Part shown: in pieces, positions 49,326 to 61,653 of the stretch
How positions within the stretch are numbered: position 1 is the first letter of the stretch
Layout: each line of letters begins with the position of its first letter
Source of the DNA: Macrobrachium rosenbergii
Taxonomy: Eukaryota > Arthropoda > Malacostraca > Decapoda > Palaemonidae
Assembly (NCBI RefSeq): GCF_040412425.1
Contig: NC_089788.1
Span: 70,185,220 to 70,249,219 of the forward strand
Length of the DNA stretch: 64,000 nt
Reading direction: 5' to 3'
Notes under the pieces: model-generated
Told to the model about the DNA's origin: nothing
Databases searched by the model: none
What the model saw: only the letters and a program-made list of their open reading frames with translations
Made by a program: the position numbers and the translations under genes

Positions 49326-50390
49326 GCTTTCCCCGACGCCGACTCCAGTCCAGCGTCGGCTTCTCGTACAGCAAGGTGCAACTTCCGGGTATGGTAGAGG
49401 AGACCCTTTTTGGAGAATGTCATTAGCATGCTAGAGTATTTCTCATCTTTCCGAAACAATACACTTTGTCGTTATGGTCCGCCGAGTTTTTAAAAGGGTG
49501 TCCCCTAGAAGACAAATGTGTTAAATGGTTTTGATACTTGTGCAATTAACAGGTAAACTTTTCAGGAATTTAGAGACCTGGATTTTTTCGCTTGTATTTG
49601 CATTGAACGAAAAGTTCCATTTTCAATCGTTATCAACCTTTTGTTTGGTCTGTGGTTTTCGTTCTTAAAAAAAAAAAAAAATCGTAGCTATAGTACCCAG
49701 GCGGGAAAGACTAATCAGCACTGTGCTGTCATTAAATGCCTTGTTACGTTTGTTTTAATTTCATTTTTGGTTCTTTTTATGTTTATTTCGAAATTTATGG
49801 AATTAGATCTGTAATCCAGGTCATACACCTGTTAATTTCAGCTCATACAAACTAAATAAATTAGCCTCTTAGTTTATGATGGTTTTGCAGTCGGTAATCG
49901 ATTTTTCCCCCCAATTACAAATGACCCCCTTTTCCCTGATTGATAAGAGCGAAAAGCCTCTAGTATCAATATATAACTTGCATATATCAAGAGTAACTAA
50001 CCAAGATTGACCTGATCTGTATCGTGCATATTACTTCATTCAGATGTCTTGTATGTGAAATTGTTTCTGTAAAGCAGTGTTTCATGGTCTTTAATATCTT
50101 CAAGTTGCTACCATACCTCAATTTAATCTTTCCTTATTTCACACTTCTGATTATTAGGTATTCATTGACTACCACTATATTTATTTATCAATTTTTATGT
50201 TGATTTCATTTTCACTTCACAACCAATTCAATCCCTTATTTGAGATTCGGTCCAGGCTCTAATGACTATTATATAAGAAGACGCCTTTTTGCAAGATCCC
50301 CGGACGACGAGACACCTTGGGACATGAGGAGGCCCGAGGACAGCCCCGTCGCTCCCGCCGGGTGACGACGGCCCCTGCGGTGTTTGTGTG

Positions 50391-50485
50391 AACGCGTGGG
50401 GCACTGGCATCAAACTGGTTTGTCATAGCTCGCTGATCGCTATACTATCACAGCCAGCTTTGATGAGCAGGGCCCCACGACCGCA
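50391..50485 (+). ncRNA. mir-2: mir-2 precursor, copy 1
   Basis: This is a microRNA hairpin of the mir-2 family. The mature 3' arm at 50446-50468 begins TATCACAGCCAGC and ends GATGAGC, identical to classic insect miR-2a. The 5' arm at 50408-50429 (CATCAAACTGGTTTGTCATA) pairs with it with a few bulges. A strong lower stem forms between CGTGGGGC (50395-50402) and GCCCCACG (50472-50479). The seed ATCACAG places it in the mir-2/mir-13 family, which in Drosophila is reported to target pro-apoptotic genes. It is the first mir-2 copy, about 1.2 kb after mir-71, on the strand of the host gene. A CTG/TTG repeat follows at 50530-50568. An open frame across the hairpin is coincidental. Confidence 0.96.
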
Positions 50486-50685
50486 CGCTGCTTCTACAGG
50501 CGAAGATTACTACTACAGGCCTCGTGTGCCGCTGCTGCTGCTGCTGTTGCTGCTGTTGCTGCTGTTGCAGGGACGAACCGCCCCTACGTCACCACTGCTG
50601 TTGCTGACACTGGCGTCTGTGGAGATATAGATAGGGCCGTCGCTGATATTATTTCCAGTGTATGGGTGCCAGTGCGTCACCCAGG

Positions 50686-50689
<4 letters not shown>

Positions 50690-50745
<56 letters not shown>

Positions 50746-50962
50746 GAGCATACACCCACGCACAAAAACATACCTTCAGATAGGCCACGCCCTTGAACCA
50801 GCTTGCAGCACAGATCGCCGACGCCTTTCCACCTACGCATTAACGTCAGAAGAAGAAAAGCTCCACTTTCTCCGGCCAATCTTTTGATTTCCACCTCTTG
50901 ATATCTTTTAAATGACATTTTCTCGATGTTTTATTCGAACTGCCCACGCCTCCTACACACGT

Positions 50963-51044
<82 letters not shown>

Positions 51045-51308
51045 GTCAGCAGTAGTAAGGCATATTAGAATATTTCCATTTCATTTTCTATCATTTGTAT
51101 GTAATTTTTATACTGTGACATCTTAGTGTGTGATGTGTTTCGAGTGCGAGTGTATGAGAAAATGAGCATTTATATTAATGTACTGTATATATGCCAGATT
51201 GAAATGTGAATGCATAGTTTTTATGACAACAGTCTCCATATATGATCAAGGTGCGTGGTTGAAGGAACTGTGTAAAGATTATATATAATATATATATATA
51301 TATATATT

Positions 51309-51400
<92 letters not shown>

Positions 51401-51413
51401 TTGCAACGTTCAA

Positions 51414-51482
<69 letters not shown>
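50690..51482 (+). repeat. (CT)n, (CT)n, (TA)n and (GA)n arrays
   Basis: CT lies at 50690-50742 and 50972-51042, TA-rich DNA at 51281-51398 and GA at 51416-51482. They lie between mir-2 copies 1 and 2 and account for part of the large gap. Confidence 0.96.
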
Positions 51483-51487
<5 letters not shown>

Positions 51488-52782
51488 CGCTCCCTTTCTT
51501 ACCTTGATTTTGAGAAATTTTTCCCCTAAAACATGACCCATTTCATCTATTAAAAAATATGTGCCAACCGCCCAAAATAGCTTGAATTGGTTAGAGCAGT
51601 AGTCGAAACGTCATATATAGGCTTATATAAATATGTCGGACTTCAAAAAATGTATTAACCATAAAAAAAAATTATATTTATTGAATAGGTTTGTAGGCAC
51701 GTGTAAGTAACGCTCGCATGAGAAGATATACGCTCTACAAGAGTGCTGTCCGAAATACGCCCTACAAGAGTGCTGTCCTTCGATTGTGTGTGTCATCACT
51801 TTTTAAAGAGCCGAAGGGCACTGACCTCCTCCAAGCAGAGAGCATTCCCTTTACACCTACCGGCGTAGCGGCCTCGACCCCCACAAGTTTTAAACGTTCG
51901 TTGTAGGAAAGAGGGATTTAAAGCTTTTGTAGGACCTTCCGGAATGTTAAACGTTGTTGCTATATTGACCTAATGTCTCCACTTAAGGAGAGCGTACATA
52001 TTTTTCGTCTCGATCCTGGTTTCTGTATGCACGTGCGCAAGGAAGTCTCATTTCAGGAGCCATGAAACCCAGGTTGCACTGAGGATCCAAGCTACAGGAT
52101 CACGACCCAAGTTGTTGTTGTTGCTGTTGGCAGCACTAGTGCATTTACATAGGTCAGATATGAATATACCGTGTAGCAAAAGAGAGCCTCGAGATTGAAC
52201 CTCACCGCCGAAGTAAGCTGTAGAGGTAGACTTCTAAACAACGAAGGGCATACAATTTGTGCAATGAACTTGTATCCGTCGTTCATTTTGTGTTGAGAGT
52301 GTTGGTGAGAGTGTGTGTGTCAGGGTTTGTTGGGGGGGGGGGGGGGCGGCGTGGAGCTGCCGTTTGGTAGGCTGTTTATGTCAGTTAATTTCTTAACAAA
52401 AAATATGAGGATTGGGATTGCCAAGAGGGCTCACAAAAAGGAAAATGCCCCCCGAGGAGTATTCGTTGGAAGACGGAGGAGTAGATGGTCCAGAAATACA
52501 GTTGCACTTGGAGGAAGGTGACTCCTCTTCAGAAGGGCGTTTTAGCGTAGGGGCAAGGGAAGATTGGGCGCGCAGAAGTGCAAAAGGGGAAGGGGGGAAG
52601 GGGTAGCCTTTTTGAGCGTATTAGGGTAGGCTCTCGGGGTGGGCTGGGTAGGCCAGGGTGGGCGTGAGGGTGTAGTATTGATCCTCTGGTTGGCTGGTGG
52701 GTTGGGCTGGTCCTCCCCAACACGTGGCCGGAATACTGATTCACTGCCACCACCTCCAGCGTTTCCCCCTCTCCCTCCCCCC

Positions 52783-52784
<2 letters not shown>
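51483..52784. other. No gene recognised (intron)
   Basis: Two near-identical short repeats occur at 51730-51778 (TACAAGAGTGCTGTCC twice). A G run lies at 52332-52347 and G-rich DNA at 52560-52700. No further miRNA-like hairpin was noticed. Confidence 0.5.
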
Positions 52785-52846
<62 letters not shown>

Positions 52847-52906
52847 GTTTCCTCACATTTACCTCCTCCTCCTCCTCCTCCTCCTCCTCCTCCTCCTCCT
52901 CCTCTC
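52785..52906 (+). repeat. (CT)n followed by (CCT)n
   Basis: CT lies at 52785-52844 and CCT at 52862-52906. The flanks are pyrimidine-rich to about 53240. Confidence 0.96.
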
Positions 52907-53279
52907 AGTTCTTCCCCTCTAACTCTTCCTTCCATCTCTCCCTTCCTTCCCCTCTGCCACCCATACCCTTTTCTTTCTAAGTAGTTTGCTCTTTTCCAAG
53001 GCGAAAGGTATGATCGCACAAGTGTAATTACAACTGATGATTTTCTCTTAAGCGGGTTTCCCCTGTTCGAGTGATTTCTCCCGGGAATTTTCGTGGTTCG
53101 ATTTTTACCACTCCCTAAAATGCCCTTTCGCCACTCCCCTCCCCTCTCCCTCCACCCGTCCCCCTGCTCTCCTTCGTACCCTCCCCATATCTCACTCCCC
53201 ACTCCTTTCGTTCCTCTAAGTCTTTGCTTCTTCTTTTTCCTTCTCCGCCTGTCTTCGATTTTTACAGGTACATTCTGAA

Positions 53280-55400
53280 AGAGTGTTTCTTGACCTGACC
53301 TTATGTGTGAGAGAACTGAACAGGGGGGGGGGGGTTCTCTTCTTGAAGTTCAGATTTATTTATAGGTCCATGTTATTCCAGTAATTGCTACTAACGGTCC
53401 CCGATTTCATGGCTCCCTTCAATATTTTGGCTAGTGTGCTACGTATTTAATTATGCGTCGTCTTGTAATTGTTTGCCTTTTTCCAATATCTGCCAGATCG
53501 AGATAAACATCAGTAGAAAATGATTTAATAAAGGCTTGTTTATTGCTTATTAATAAAAAAAATTGCTATACAGCTCGAGGCCTCCAATGATAAATATTAC
53601 GTGAAAAGGGTCACTTGTTCACCATTTCTGTGGAGCATTGTCACTAAATTTTTGATCCCTGCCCTTTCTGTATTTTTAGGGGCGATGGGTTTGCTGAAAG
53701 CTAAAATTCTTTAAGAGGCATGTCTTATAATTCAAGCAGATAGACCCGTTGATGCTAGTATGGCCTCCGGGAGACTCTTAGTGTTCTTTTTTCTATTTTA
53801 GGGACACTAGAAGCTATTCATAGGAAAAGGTGGTCCTTCCTGAAAATTGTTTAGACGATTGGCATATTATAAATTTTGGTACTGGATAACTTTTGTAGTA
53901 GCCTGGTGCCTCTGCTGGCACTGGTCTCCATAATGAAATTTTTAATAACTATGAAATTAGCACTGGGAGCGAGGTGTTTCCTGGAATATAATTTTCACTG
54001 AAAGTACATTATGAGGGCTTTTAGGTTAGGGGGATTATACGCTTACCCAGGAGCTTCTTGAGTGGGGATTCGGAGGTGTCCTTAGGTATGGTATGTAAAT
54101 TCAGCAGGTAGATTACGTAGCGAGTCTGTATAATCCTTTCCGGAGTATGTAGTGTCGTTAGAGAGTTGAATATCCCAAAATAACAATTCGCCCATTTCAA
54201 AAGCTGAAGATTGAATTGAGTCCAGGATTGTCCTGTACACTGTGAACAGCTTAGGAATAGTCGTTGGAGTGAAATTGAAAAAAATTTTTTTGTCACAGTT
54301 TCCATTATTACCATTAACAAAGACACTCAAGATTAGATCATTTCAAAACTTAATGTGCACCACCATCTCTCTTTATTCTTTTTGAATGTCGGAGAACATT
54401 TTCGTTAACATTGAAATAACTCGCGTGTTTGAGTAGTGACGGGCATGTAATCAGTAAAGGAAAAGTAAAGTTAGGTTGAGTTCGAACTTTGAGAAAAGTC
54501 GAAGGTTTGATTATCTGTACCTTCTGCCAAGTAAGTGGCGCCGCCGCCGATTGGTTGAACATGGTACTGTTAATTTAGTAACAAAGCTTTTCAATAACAT
54601 CGCCTTGCTGTGTACCGAACTTCGTGAAGCCAACTGCACAAGAAACTGGTAGGTCAGTAAATGCTTCTGAACAAGTGAGGTCAATTATTGATCTGGAGCA
54701 AGGGAAGTAAACTGATCCGGAGGGCTGGGTCGGAGAGAGAGAGAGAGAGGTCAGTAAATAATCCGAGGAGAGGAGGTTATGCAACTTGTTTTGGGAAGAG
54801 GATGGCAATATGTGACCCTGAGAAAGGGAGGTCAATAAACCAATTGATATATGTCATGTTAGGTGAATAATCATTATGCGAGAGACATTTTTAGGAGCAT
54901 TAAAAACCAATTTAGAGCGAATCACTGGTTGCATAATGTAAAAATAAAAAAAGAAAAAATCATGTGAAGAACTTAGATTGTTGCGAAATTCTGAAAGTCC
55001 GGCAGTGGGCCAAAGACCAGGCCTTTAGGATTGTTGTTTGATTCTTGACCCCTGACCCTTGACCCCTACCTGCCCTCTTGCCAGGAGCCTAATGGATTGC
55101 TTGTTGATCCTCATAAGTTTTATCACACCCACACAAGAAACAGACACGCAAACAAAATGGTCATTGCGTTTTGCGAAATCCTACTCAACGTATAAACAAC
55201 CGGACCGCGATGAAAACATGCGCCCTCCTGATGGAGGTAATAATGGTTGCGATGATAGCAGCCCGAATATCAGCTGTGCTAATAACGATAATGAATAGTG
55301 CTGAGATAAATGATAGCGGGTTTTTTTTTCTTTCGGCTATTTTGGCCACGTCGTTGAAGATTTCGTCTCGGCATTTTCAGGCATTCCATAAGCAGATTAA
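53280..55400. other. No gene recognised (intron)
   Basis: Short frames on both strands without domains. A short GA tract lies at 54733-54750. Confidence 0.5.
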
Positions 55401-55404
55401 TGTA

Positions 55405-55514
<110 letters not shown>

Positions 55515-56124
55515 ATTTGAAGTCAGAAGTTAATTATGATCTGGTCTGCTATGGTGTACAGTATACCAGTGGTATGAAGCCTTTGACCTGCGTTTATTTA
55601 CTTTGTCCAGTTGGTATCAAGACATCACCCCTATTCTTTTCCAGTATCATCCACCTACTGTATGTTCTTAAATTAATAATTTCATTACATCATAATTCTT
55701 AACGAGACAAAGAGAGAGAGAGAAGGAAGTATTCATTGGTATGTTAATCATTAGAATTGAATTTTATTATGTATTGTTTTTGTTGTGCTGAGTTATATCA
55801 TGTAATATTTTAGTGTAAGGGTATCCCTGTGTCAATACATGATGTTGTGACATCCAGCCATTCTTAAATAAGGTCGGCCGAGTTGTGGTTGTAATGTTTA
55901 CACTGGCCGCTCCATTTTTAGCACATACTATCATGTGCTGTCGGTCACGGGACCGGAAAATTCTCGCAGAATTCAACGACCTTGGGAAGTAAGTTTTGTG
56001 TGTGTGTGTGTGTGTCCTGACGACCTGGTAAACATAGGGAACAGGAGAAGGCGAAGCTAAAAGAAGACACGCAAGAGAATTAAAAGAAGAGGAAAGCGAA
56101 ACATTTCATAAAAAAAATAAAAGG

Positions 56125-56215
56125 AGGGTTCTTGCGGCGGCCGTCAAAGTGGGTGTGACGCGGGGATATTGGACATCGTATCACAGCCACCTTTGATGAG
56201 CTCCCGCCCTCCTCC
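56125..56215 (+). ncRNA. mir-2: mir-2 family precursor, copy 2 (variant)
   Basis: This is a second mir-2 family hairpin. The mature 3' arm at 56179-56201 begins TATCACAGCCACC and ends GATGAGC, so it keeps the seed ATCACAG and the 3' tail but has CC where copies 1, 4 and 5 have GC. The 5' arm at 56142-56163 (CGTCAAAGTGGGTGTGACG core) pairs with it; the compensating GG opposite the CC change supports a selected stem. A GC-rich lower stem (GGCGG against CCGCC) extends it. It lies 5.7 kb after copy 1, the largest gap in the cluster, filled mainly by (CT)n, (TA)n, (GA)n and (GT)n tracts. CAC and CTC trinucleotide repeats follow directly. Whether to call it mir-2 or mir-13 needs a phylogeny. Confidence 0.92.
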
Positions 56216-56375
56216 ACTTCGACCATCCACCACCACTACCACCACCACCACCGCCACCACCTCCTCCTCCTCCAACACCAACACCGTGAACGTTGCCCAT
56301 CGTCGCCGCCACCATCACCACCACCACCACCACCAACACCAACAACAATGAGGAGGAGGTGGAGAAGGAGAAGGT
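56216..56375 (+). repeat. CAC/ACC/TCC trinucleotide-rich tract
   Basis: Imperfect ACC, CAC and TCC triplets, then a switch to GAGGAGG and GGAGAAGG. It lies between mir-2 copies 2 and 3. The His- and Thr-rich frame here is an artefact. Confidence 0.85.
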
Positions 56376-56507
56376 TAATGTTGGGTTACCATGCTCCAGA
56401 ACCAGCGTTTTTTCTGTGTAATTTCTATAATGAAGGTGTTTGCATTGAGTGTGATTTGCATTGTATGTTAGTGTTTTTTCAAGATGGCTTCTTCAGGTCG
56501 ATGCGTG

Positions 56508-56590
56508 TGGTCGTCGGATCCGTTAAGTTAGCTGTGGTGTGCAGTGATATACCATATCACAGCCTACTTGACGAGTTTCGATGATTACTT
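56508..56590 (+). ncRNA. mir-2: mir-2 family precursor, copy 3 (divergent variant)
   Basis: This is a third mir-2 family hairpin. The mature 3' arm at 56555-56577 begins TATCACAGCCTACTTGAC and ends GAGTT. Bases 1-10 match miR-2, while the second half differs from the other copies. The 5' arm at 56519-56541 (CCGTTAAGTTAGCTGTGG) pairs along almost the whole length with only a two-base mismatch plus G-U pairs, so the hairpin is well kept despite the divergence. TCGTCGGA (56511-56518) pairs with TTTCGATGA below the stem. It is 376 bases after copy 2. The conserved pairing argues for a functional paralogue and against a decayed one. The exact family name (mir-2 or mir-13 type) is uncertain. Confidence 0.9.
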
Positions 56591-57489
56591 GGTCTGCGTT
56601 TGAGAGAGAGAGAGAGAGTGGAGGATGGCATGGGGTGTGGGGGAGGGGGAGACAGCCTCGTGGATGACTTTTAAGATGATGTCAAGCAAGTCAACAAGTG
56701 GAAATGGGAAAGGCGGAAGAGGTGAGGTGGAGGAGGGGGTGTTTCAGAACGACCTGCTCTTTGAGGGGAGGGGGCAAAAGAGAGAGAGAGAGGTTCTGTT
56801 GCTTAAAGGGTCATTGGGTCAGAAATATTTCTTTCTCCTTGTGCTCTCTGTGGGTACCAGCCTCTCTCTCTATCTCTCTCTCTCTGTCTCTCTGCCCTGA
56901 CACCATACAGTGTTTGTTGATTTAGAAAGTTGTTCAGTATGTATGTTTACAGAAGTATTATATCTCTAGTCAGTCGGAGGAGAACGTTTCATGTGCTCAT
57001 TCGTACTCTGATTTTCCACCCATTTCCAAATATAACCGTTTTCCTTTATTTTTTATTGTGTTAAGTAATTATAGGGATACATGCTCAAAATTTTATGAGC
57101 CACACATGATTGCAAATGAGTTGTAGGTATGTGAATAATTTGCATGGTTTTTTTCAAGTAAGGGTAATTGATGTGCGACGGTGTATCGAGGATTGTAATA
57201 AATTTATGCTTATGAAAATTAATGTAATTGTAAGTTCAATTTAAATTTGTCTTTTTACATTTTGTCACTTTATAAGACGTAAACCTGTCCATTTCATTGG
57301 CAGTTGTCTTGTGTATATGTAGGGGGGAAGAGGTAGAATAAAACAGAAGTAGGGTTATAGGAGACGTTGGTTTGTCTCCTCTCCTGTGCCCGAGTCCGCG
57401 ACACCTAGAGAGCGAAGAGAGCTTGATACTGACGAAAAGAGATGGAGAGAGGAAGAGAGACAGAGAGAGGAGAGAGAGAGAGAAAGAGA

Positions 57490-57582
57490 GAGTGCGATTC
57501 CTGTCTCACAAAGTGGTTGTTGTATGTGTTTTTTACCTGACAATCATATCACAGCCAGCTTTGATGAGCGAGGACCCGGCAC
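57490..57582 (+). ncRNA. mir-2: mir-2 precursor, copy 4
   Basis: This is a fourth mir-2 hairpin. The mature 3' arm at 57547-57569 is identical to that of copy 1 (TATCACAGCCAGC start, GATGAGC end). The 5' arm at 57504-57526 (TCTCACAAAGTGGTTGTTGT start) pairs with it and resembles the star strand of insect mir-2. CCT and GTGC on the 5' side pair with AGG and GCAC on the 3' side in the lower stem. The loop (TGTTTTTTACCTGACAATCA) is unlike those of the other copies. A purine-rich GA tract ends about 10 bases upstream of the precursor. It lies about 1 kb after copy 3, on the strand of the host gene. Confidence 0.95.
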
Positions 57583-59461
57583 GCCACCGCCCCTGCAGCC
57601 TACCTACCTACCTCCCTTACGCCGACTCCGGCGGTGTACTACTATTAATACGACTTGTACTGTTATTACGACTTAGGTTTCCAAACAAGTGCGATTCACT
57701 CATTGGGCAGCGAGAAATACGTAGTACCGGTTGTCAGAACTGCTGCCACTATCATAGCTGCTGTCTTCGGCAGCATTACATCAAAGCGTAATTTATTGCA
57801 GCCTTTTCTTTTTAGGTCTTTTATTTGACAACTAATTAACCTGATAGGTGAATTTTATACACTGCTGTTCTATTAATGTTTTATTAAATTGGCCTGTGAT
57901 CTTAATGAGTATTGGTTTCTTTAAAATGAAAAGCAACTATTGGATACTATGCCGTCGTCGTAATGAGTTTATTATAAAGAGATTGCTTGCATTGCTTATT
58001 GTGATACGTTTGTTTTTATTCTGCTGCCACTTGCAATTCATTGAGCACGGGTAGAACGCCCCATTTCCTTTGCAGATTGTCTTGCTACCCAGCATTGAAT
58101 AAATAGGATCACAATAAACTCATTTGATGATGCTTACACACACTGGCGCATTCATCAAATGAATGGACTTTCTTCATAAGTAGATGTTAATCAGGTGTGC
58201 CGGAGAATAGTGCTTTGTTGTTGTCACTTTTTACGATATTGAAAAGCTCCCAAGTCGTGCCAGATGTTTGGGAGACTTGCTCAGTGCTTGTTGTTTTTAT
58301 TTATGCGTAGCATACACAGAAATCCAATAGTATTGAGTGGGAGGTTAATGATTTGAGTACAAAATGGTCTGTTCTGGCAGCAGTACTCCCATTTTTGATG
58401 TGAGGATGAAGTGAATGGTAGATTTGATTTTTTTTTTTTTTTCGTCTTCTTCAACCTACCGAAACAAGTTTCAAGTCATATTATTGCAAAGTTGAAATTT
58501 TAGCGCAAAGCAGCATTTTCTTTAGTTGCTGGATCCCAGCATTCTGTTTGCCCAAACCATGTGTAGATGATTTAGGGATAAAGTCATCATTTGACTACAT
58601 AGGATAGGCTTCTTCAGATGTTCCACGCACAGTTTTACAGATTTCAAAGAAAAAAAAAAGCTCTTAATCTACTCAAAATTTACATACTTCAGGACACATG
58701 CTCCTTGGTAGTTATCGAATTCTCACTGTCATCATAGGAAAAGTGGCAAGGTAATTCCTCATTGTGCACAGAAATCTTCCTACGAATTTATGATGGTCGT
58801 GTGTGTGTGTGTTTGTTTGCGAGGGTCTCAGTGTTTGTACAGTTATCTTCTGCTAACATCATTTTATGGATTTATGTAAGATCTGCACCTTTTTTTTTTG
58901 CAGGTATTAATAGCTCACGTGATTGATATCTTCTTAAAAATCGGCAACACCTAGTCACATTAATGTACAGATATACAATGAACTGCTGTAGTTTTCGTAC
59001 GTAATTTTGTTAACGTGGTCTCATTCATGTGCAGATTTTCAACTGTGATCACGTGTTTATCGCTTTAGCTCTGTCGACAGGCCTTACAGTTAGTTCCCAG
59101 CCTGTATCTCCCCCACATCACCCTATCCAACGGGAGCACAGTAGCTGTTGCGTCTCTACCGTCGTAGCCACTTGACTTTGGTATTGATATTTTCTTCGTG
59201 TGTATGAAGCGGTCCCCCTTTTTTCCCTCCCGTCGGCCAAGTGAGCAGATGGTGGTCTAAATAGCGGTGCCGAAAAATGACCCGTATGATTATACGAAAA
59301 TGTATATTTTTATATAAACTTTGATATATACTGGTACTTTTATCACTCGCACGTGAGAGTAATTAAGTTTCAATCTTTTATAAATGTTACCCCGAGCACC
59401 CCCTAATATTACTGTGGATGACCTTCGTGGTAGAAAGCCCAGCAGCCAACAGCTACTTTGG
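57583..59461. other. No feature recognised (intron)
   Basis: AT-rich sequence between mir-2 copies 4 and 5. T runs lie at 58428-58442 and 58890-58899. Confidence 0.5.
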
Positions 59462-59550
59462 TGTGGCGTCGCTTATCAGAGTGGATGTGATGTGTGGATT
59501 GCATTAAATCATATCACAGCCAGCTTTGATGAGCGACGACGCAGCTTCTC
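59462..59550 (+). ncRNA. mir-2: mir-2 precursor, copy 5
   Basis: This is the fifth and last mir-2 hairpin seen. The mature 3' arm at 59512-59534 is identical to copies 1 and 4. The 5' arm at 59471-59493 (GCTTATCAGAGTGGATGTGATG core) pairs with it, and the lower stem is the strongest of the set: GGCGTCGCT (59466-59474) against AGCGACGACGC. The loop TGTGGATTGCATTAAATCA is unique. It lies 960 bases before the acceptor of the next PPP4R1 exon. No further copy of the seed-bearing motif was seen between here and 64000 or upstream of mir-71. Confidence 0.95.
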
Positions 59551-60493
59551 TCTTCGGACACTGTCTGGGCCTTCTGAAGTCCGCGTCTGTTTGTGTTTGT
59601 TTACATGGAGAAAAGCACCGATTCCTATGTCCACGATCAGCCCAAGTTGCCTTCTCCGTGTACTCATGATTTTGCGGAGGTGCGTTGATTGATCACCTTG
59701 GTTTCTTACCCCTTTATAATGGTATAATGCAAATTTTTTTTTTATCTATCCTGTGTATATACTGTCATAATTTTTTTATGTTGGGGTATTATTATTATGT
59801 TCTGTCAGGTTTGGCTCATGTTTCTGGAGAAATTATACATTGTTTTAGCATCATTAAGAACACCATATTTATGTTGATGTTGTGAATGGGATATCTCAGC
59901 ATATTTTTATATTGAATATATAAGCATTTGGTTAGTTTTTTCTGGTGTATTTTACAAAGATTCTTTTTAATGTGGTTCGTGATGTTGTACTGTATTAGTA
60001 TAAGGAATTTAATAGTAATATGTATTAGCGTTATTATCCCCATTTAAATAAATAAGCTTCAGATGTCAACGGGTTTATTGTCAGTATATGGTGAATCTTA
60101 CCCTTCGATTGTAATAAGTTTTGTTCTGATAATTAAGTTCTCTGAGTTTTCATTTAATTCATTTATAAATAAGGTAATAAACATAATAAAGAGCTTTATA
60201 TGTTGACAACAGAGCATCTACCTTTAAGTGCATTTCCGGGTTTGTGAATTGTAAATACAGTATGCACGACATATTTTATGACTGTTAAAGAAAGGTACGT
60301 GAAAAACATATCTTCTTTTTACCACAACCATCCTTGTCTTTCCCCCTGAAAATAGAAGAAAGCGTTTATTTGATTTTGTTTTCTTTTTTCTCTCTCCTTT
60401 TTTTTTTGGCCCCACCCTCCTCCTTCCGCTCCTCTTCCTGCTGGTGTTGCTGCCGGTGCCGGTGCTCCGTGTGCTCACCTTCGCCGAAAATAG

Positions 60494-60664
60494 CTAATGG
60501 CCAAGATGGCGCCGTTGATCGGGAAGGAGATGACGGAGAGGCTGTTCCTGGAGCGCTTCACTCGCCTCTGTTCGGACGCCCTGTTCCAGGTGCGCAAGGT
60601 CTGCGCCTCCAACTTCGGCGACTTCTGCAGCGTCGTTGGCTCGCAGCCTACCGAAGAAGTGCTG
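60494..60664 (+). CDS. PPP4R1: PPP4R1 internal exon (KMAPLIGKEMTERL motif)
   Basis: This is the fourth PPP4R1 exon. Seen: the acceptor AAAATAG ends at 60493. There are 57 codons in phase 0, starting L-M-A-K-M-A-P, with conserved GKEMTERL, FQVRKVCASNFGDFCSVVG and TEEVL before the donor GTAAGT at 60665. Human PPP4R1 has IMCKMAPMVGKDITERL and VRKVCAANFGDICSVVG here. The preceding exon ends EAVA, which in human is followed directly by IMCKMAP, so no coding exon is missing across the 12,166-bp intron. The bases just before the acceptor (CGCCGAAAATAG) are purine-rich; the pyrimidine tract sits further upstream. GC content is clearly higher than in the flanks. The next expected exon (LPRFFQLCSDN...VRKACAE region) is not found before 64000. 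Confidence 0.94.
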
Positions 60665-60725
60665 GTAAGTTGCTTCAGTAGTTTTTTTTTTTTTTTTTTT
60701 TTTTCGCAGCAGCGCGGCTGTAGGA

Positions 60726-60729
<4 letters not shown>

Positions 60730-60792
<63 letters not shown>

Positions 60793-60918
60793 GAAATAAT
60801 TAGCAATCCTTTTTTAGGATGAGAATTATGTTAAGGCCTGTAGCGAGAAAAAATGTGTAACCTCTTTAAGACCAATTTAAGCGAGAAAAAATGTGTAACC
60901 TCTTTAAGACCAATTTAA
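60730..60918 (+). repeat. (CT)n array and 38-bp tandem duplication
   Basis: CT lies at 60730-60790. An exact duplication of the unit starting GCGAGAAAAAATGTGTAACC lies at 60843-60880 and 60881-60918. Confidence 0.95.
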
Positions 60919-61460
60919 AAATACATACATACGAATCATAGAACAGAAATCATAAATTCATAGAGTACTTCAGATCGCAGTTGACTGGGGTATAATGGTA
61001 AACGATTCCATCTTAATTTTGCGAATATATGCATCAGGAATTTGTGGGAGATATGGTTAAATTAATTGAACCAAAAAATTATATCTTTGGTTACAATGTA
61101 ATGTCTAGCTTGAACATATTGACAGCAAAAACGAGAATTCTTCAAAATTTTCGAGTGTTCAGAAGATGATTGCTTAATGGTAATAAGTATTCCCTAATGA
61201 TAGTTACACAGTTGCGTCATTTCATCAGCGGTAAAAAAAAAAATTACGGTACTATATGGTATTTCGATCGTATCAGAAGTAAACAAAACAATACGAGCAC
61301 CTCGGATTGCAGAGTCATCTGGTGTGAAGCTCTTTCATAACGAAGGTTATACTCTTCTCCACGTAGCTTGGCAGTTTTTTGTTCATATGTTGAGGAAATA
61401 TGATACTAAAGGAGGTTATAAGTAAAATACAAAACTACAACTGCTGAAGAAGTTTGCTTG

Positions 61461-61462
<2 letters not shown>

Positions 61463-61531
<69 letters not shown>

Positions 61532-61586
61532 TGGTCTTCTCTACGAAGGTGGCGTTGCCAGAACGAGGAAGAAGGGTGTGTCGTGT

Positions 61587-61651
<65 letters not shown>
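61463..61651 (+). repeat. Two (CT)n arrays
   Basis: CT lies at 61463-61523 (then GTGTG) and 61590-61651. Confidence 0.97.

Positions 61652-61653
<2 letters not shown>

Noticed and set aside
49335..49362. Hairpin just after mir-71 (GCCGAC...GTCGGC) as another miRNA
   Set aside because: The stem is too short and no known mature sequence is recognised.
50388..50630. 80-residue frame with poly-Leu over mir-2 copy 1
   Set aside because: It overlaps the miRNA hairpin and a CTG/TTG repeat; no signal-peptide gene is supported.
60499..60512. YY1-type AAGATGGCGCC as a promoter site
   Set aside because: It lies inside the PPP4R1 exon and encodes the conserved K-M-A-P; coincidence is sufficient.
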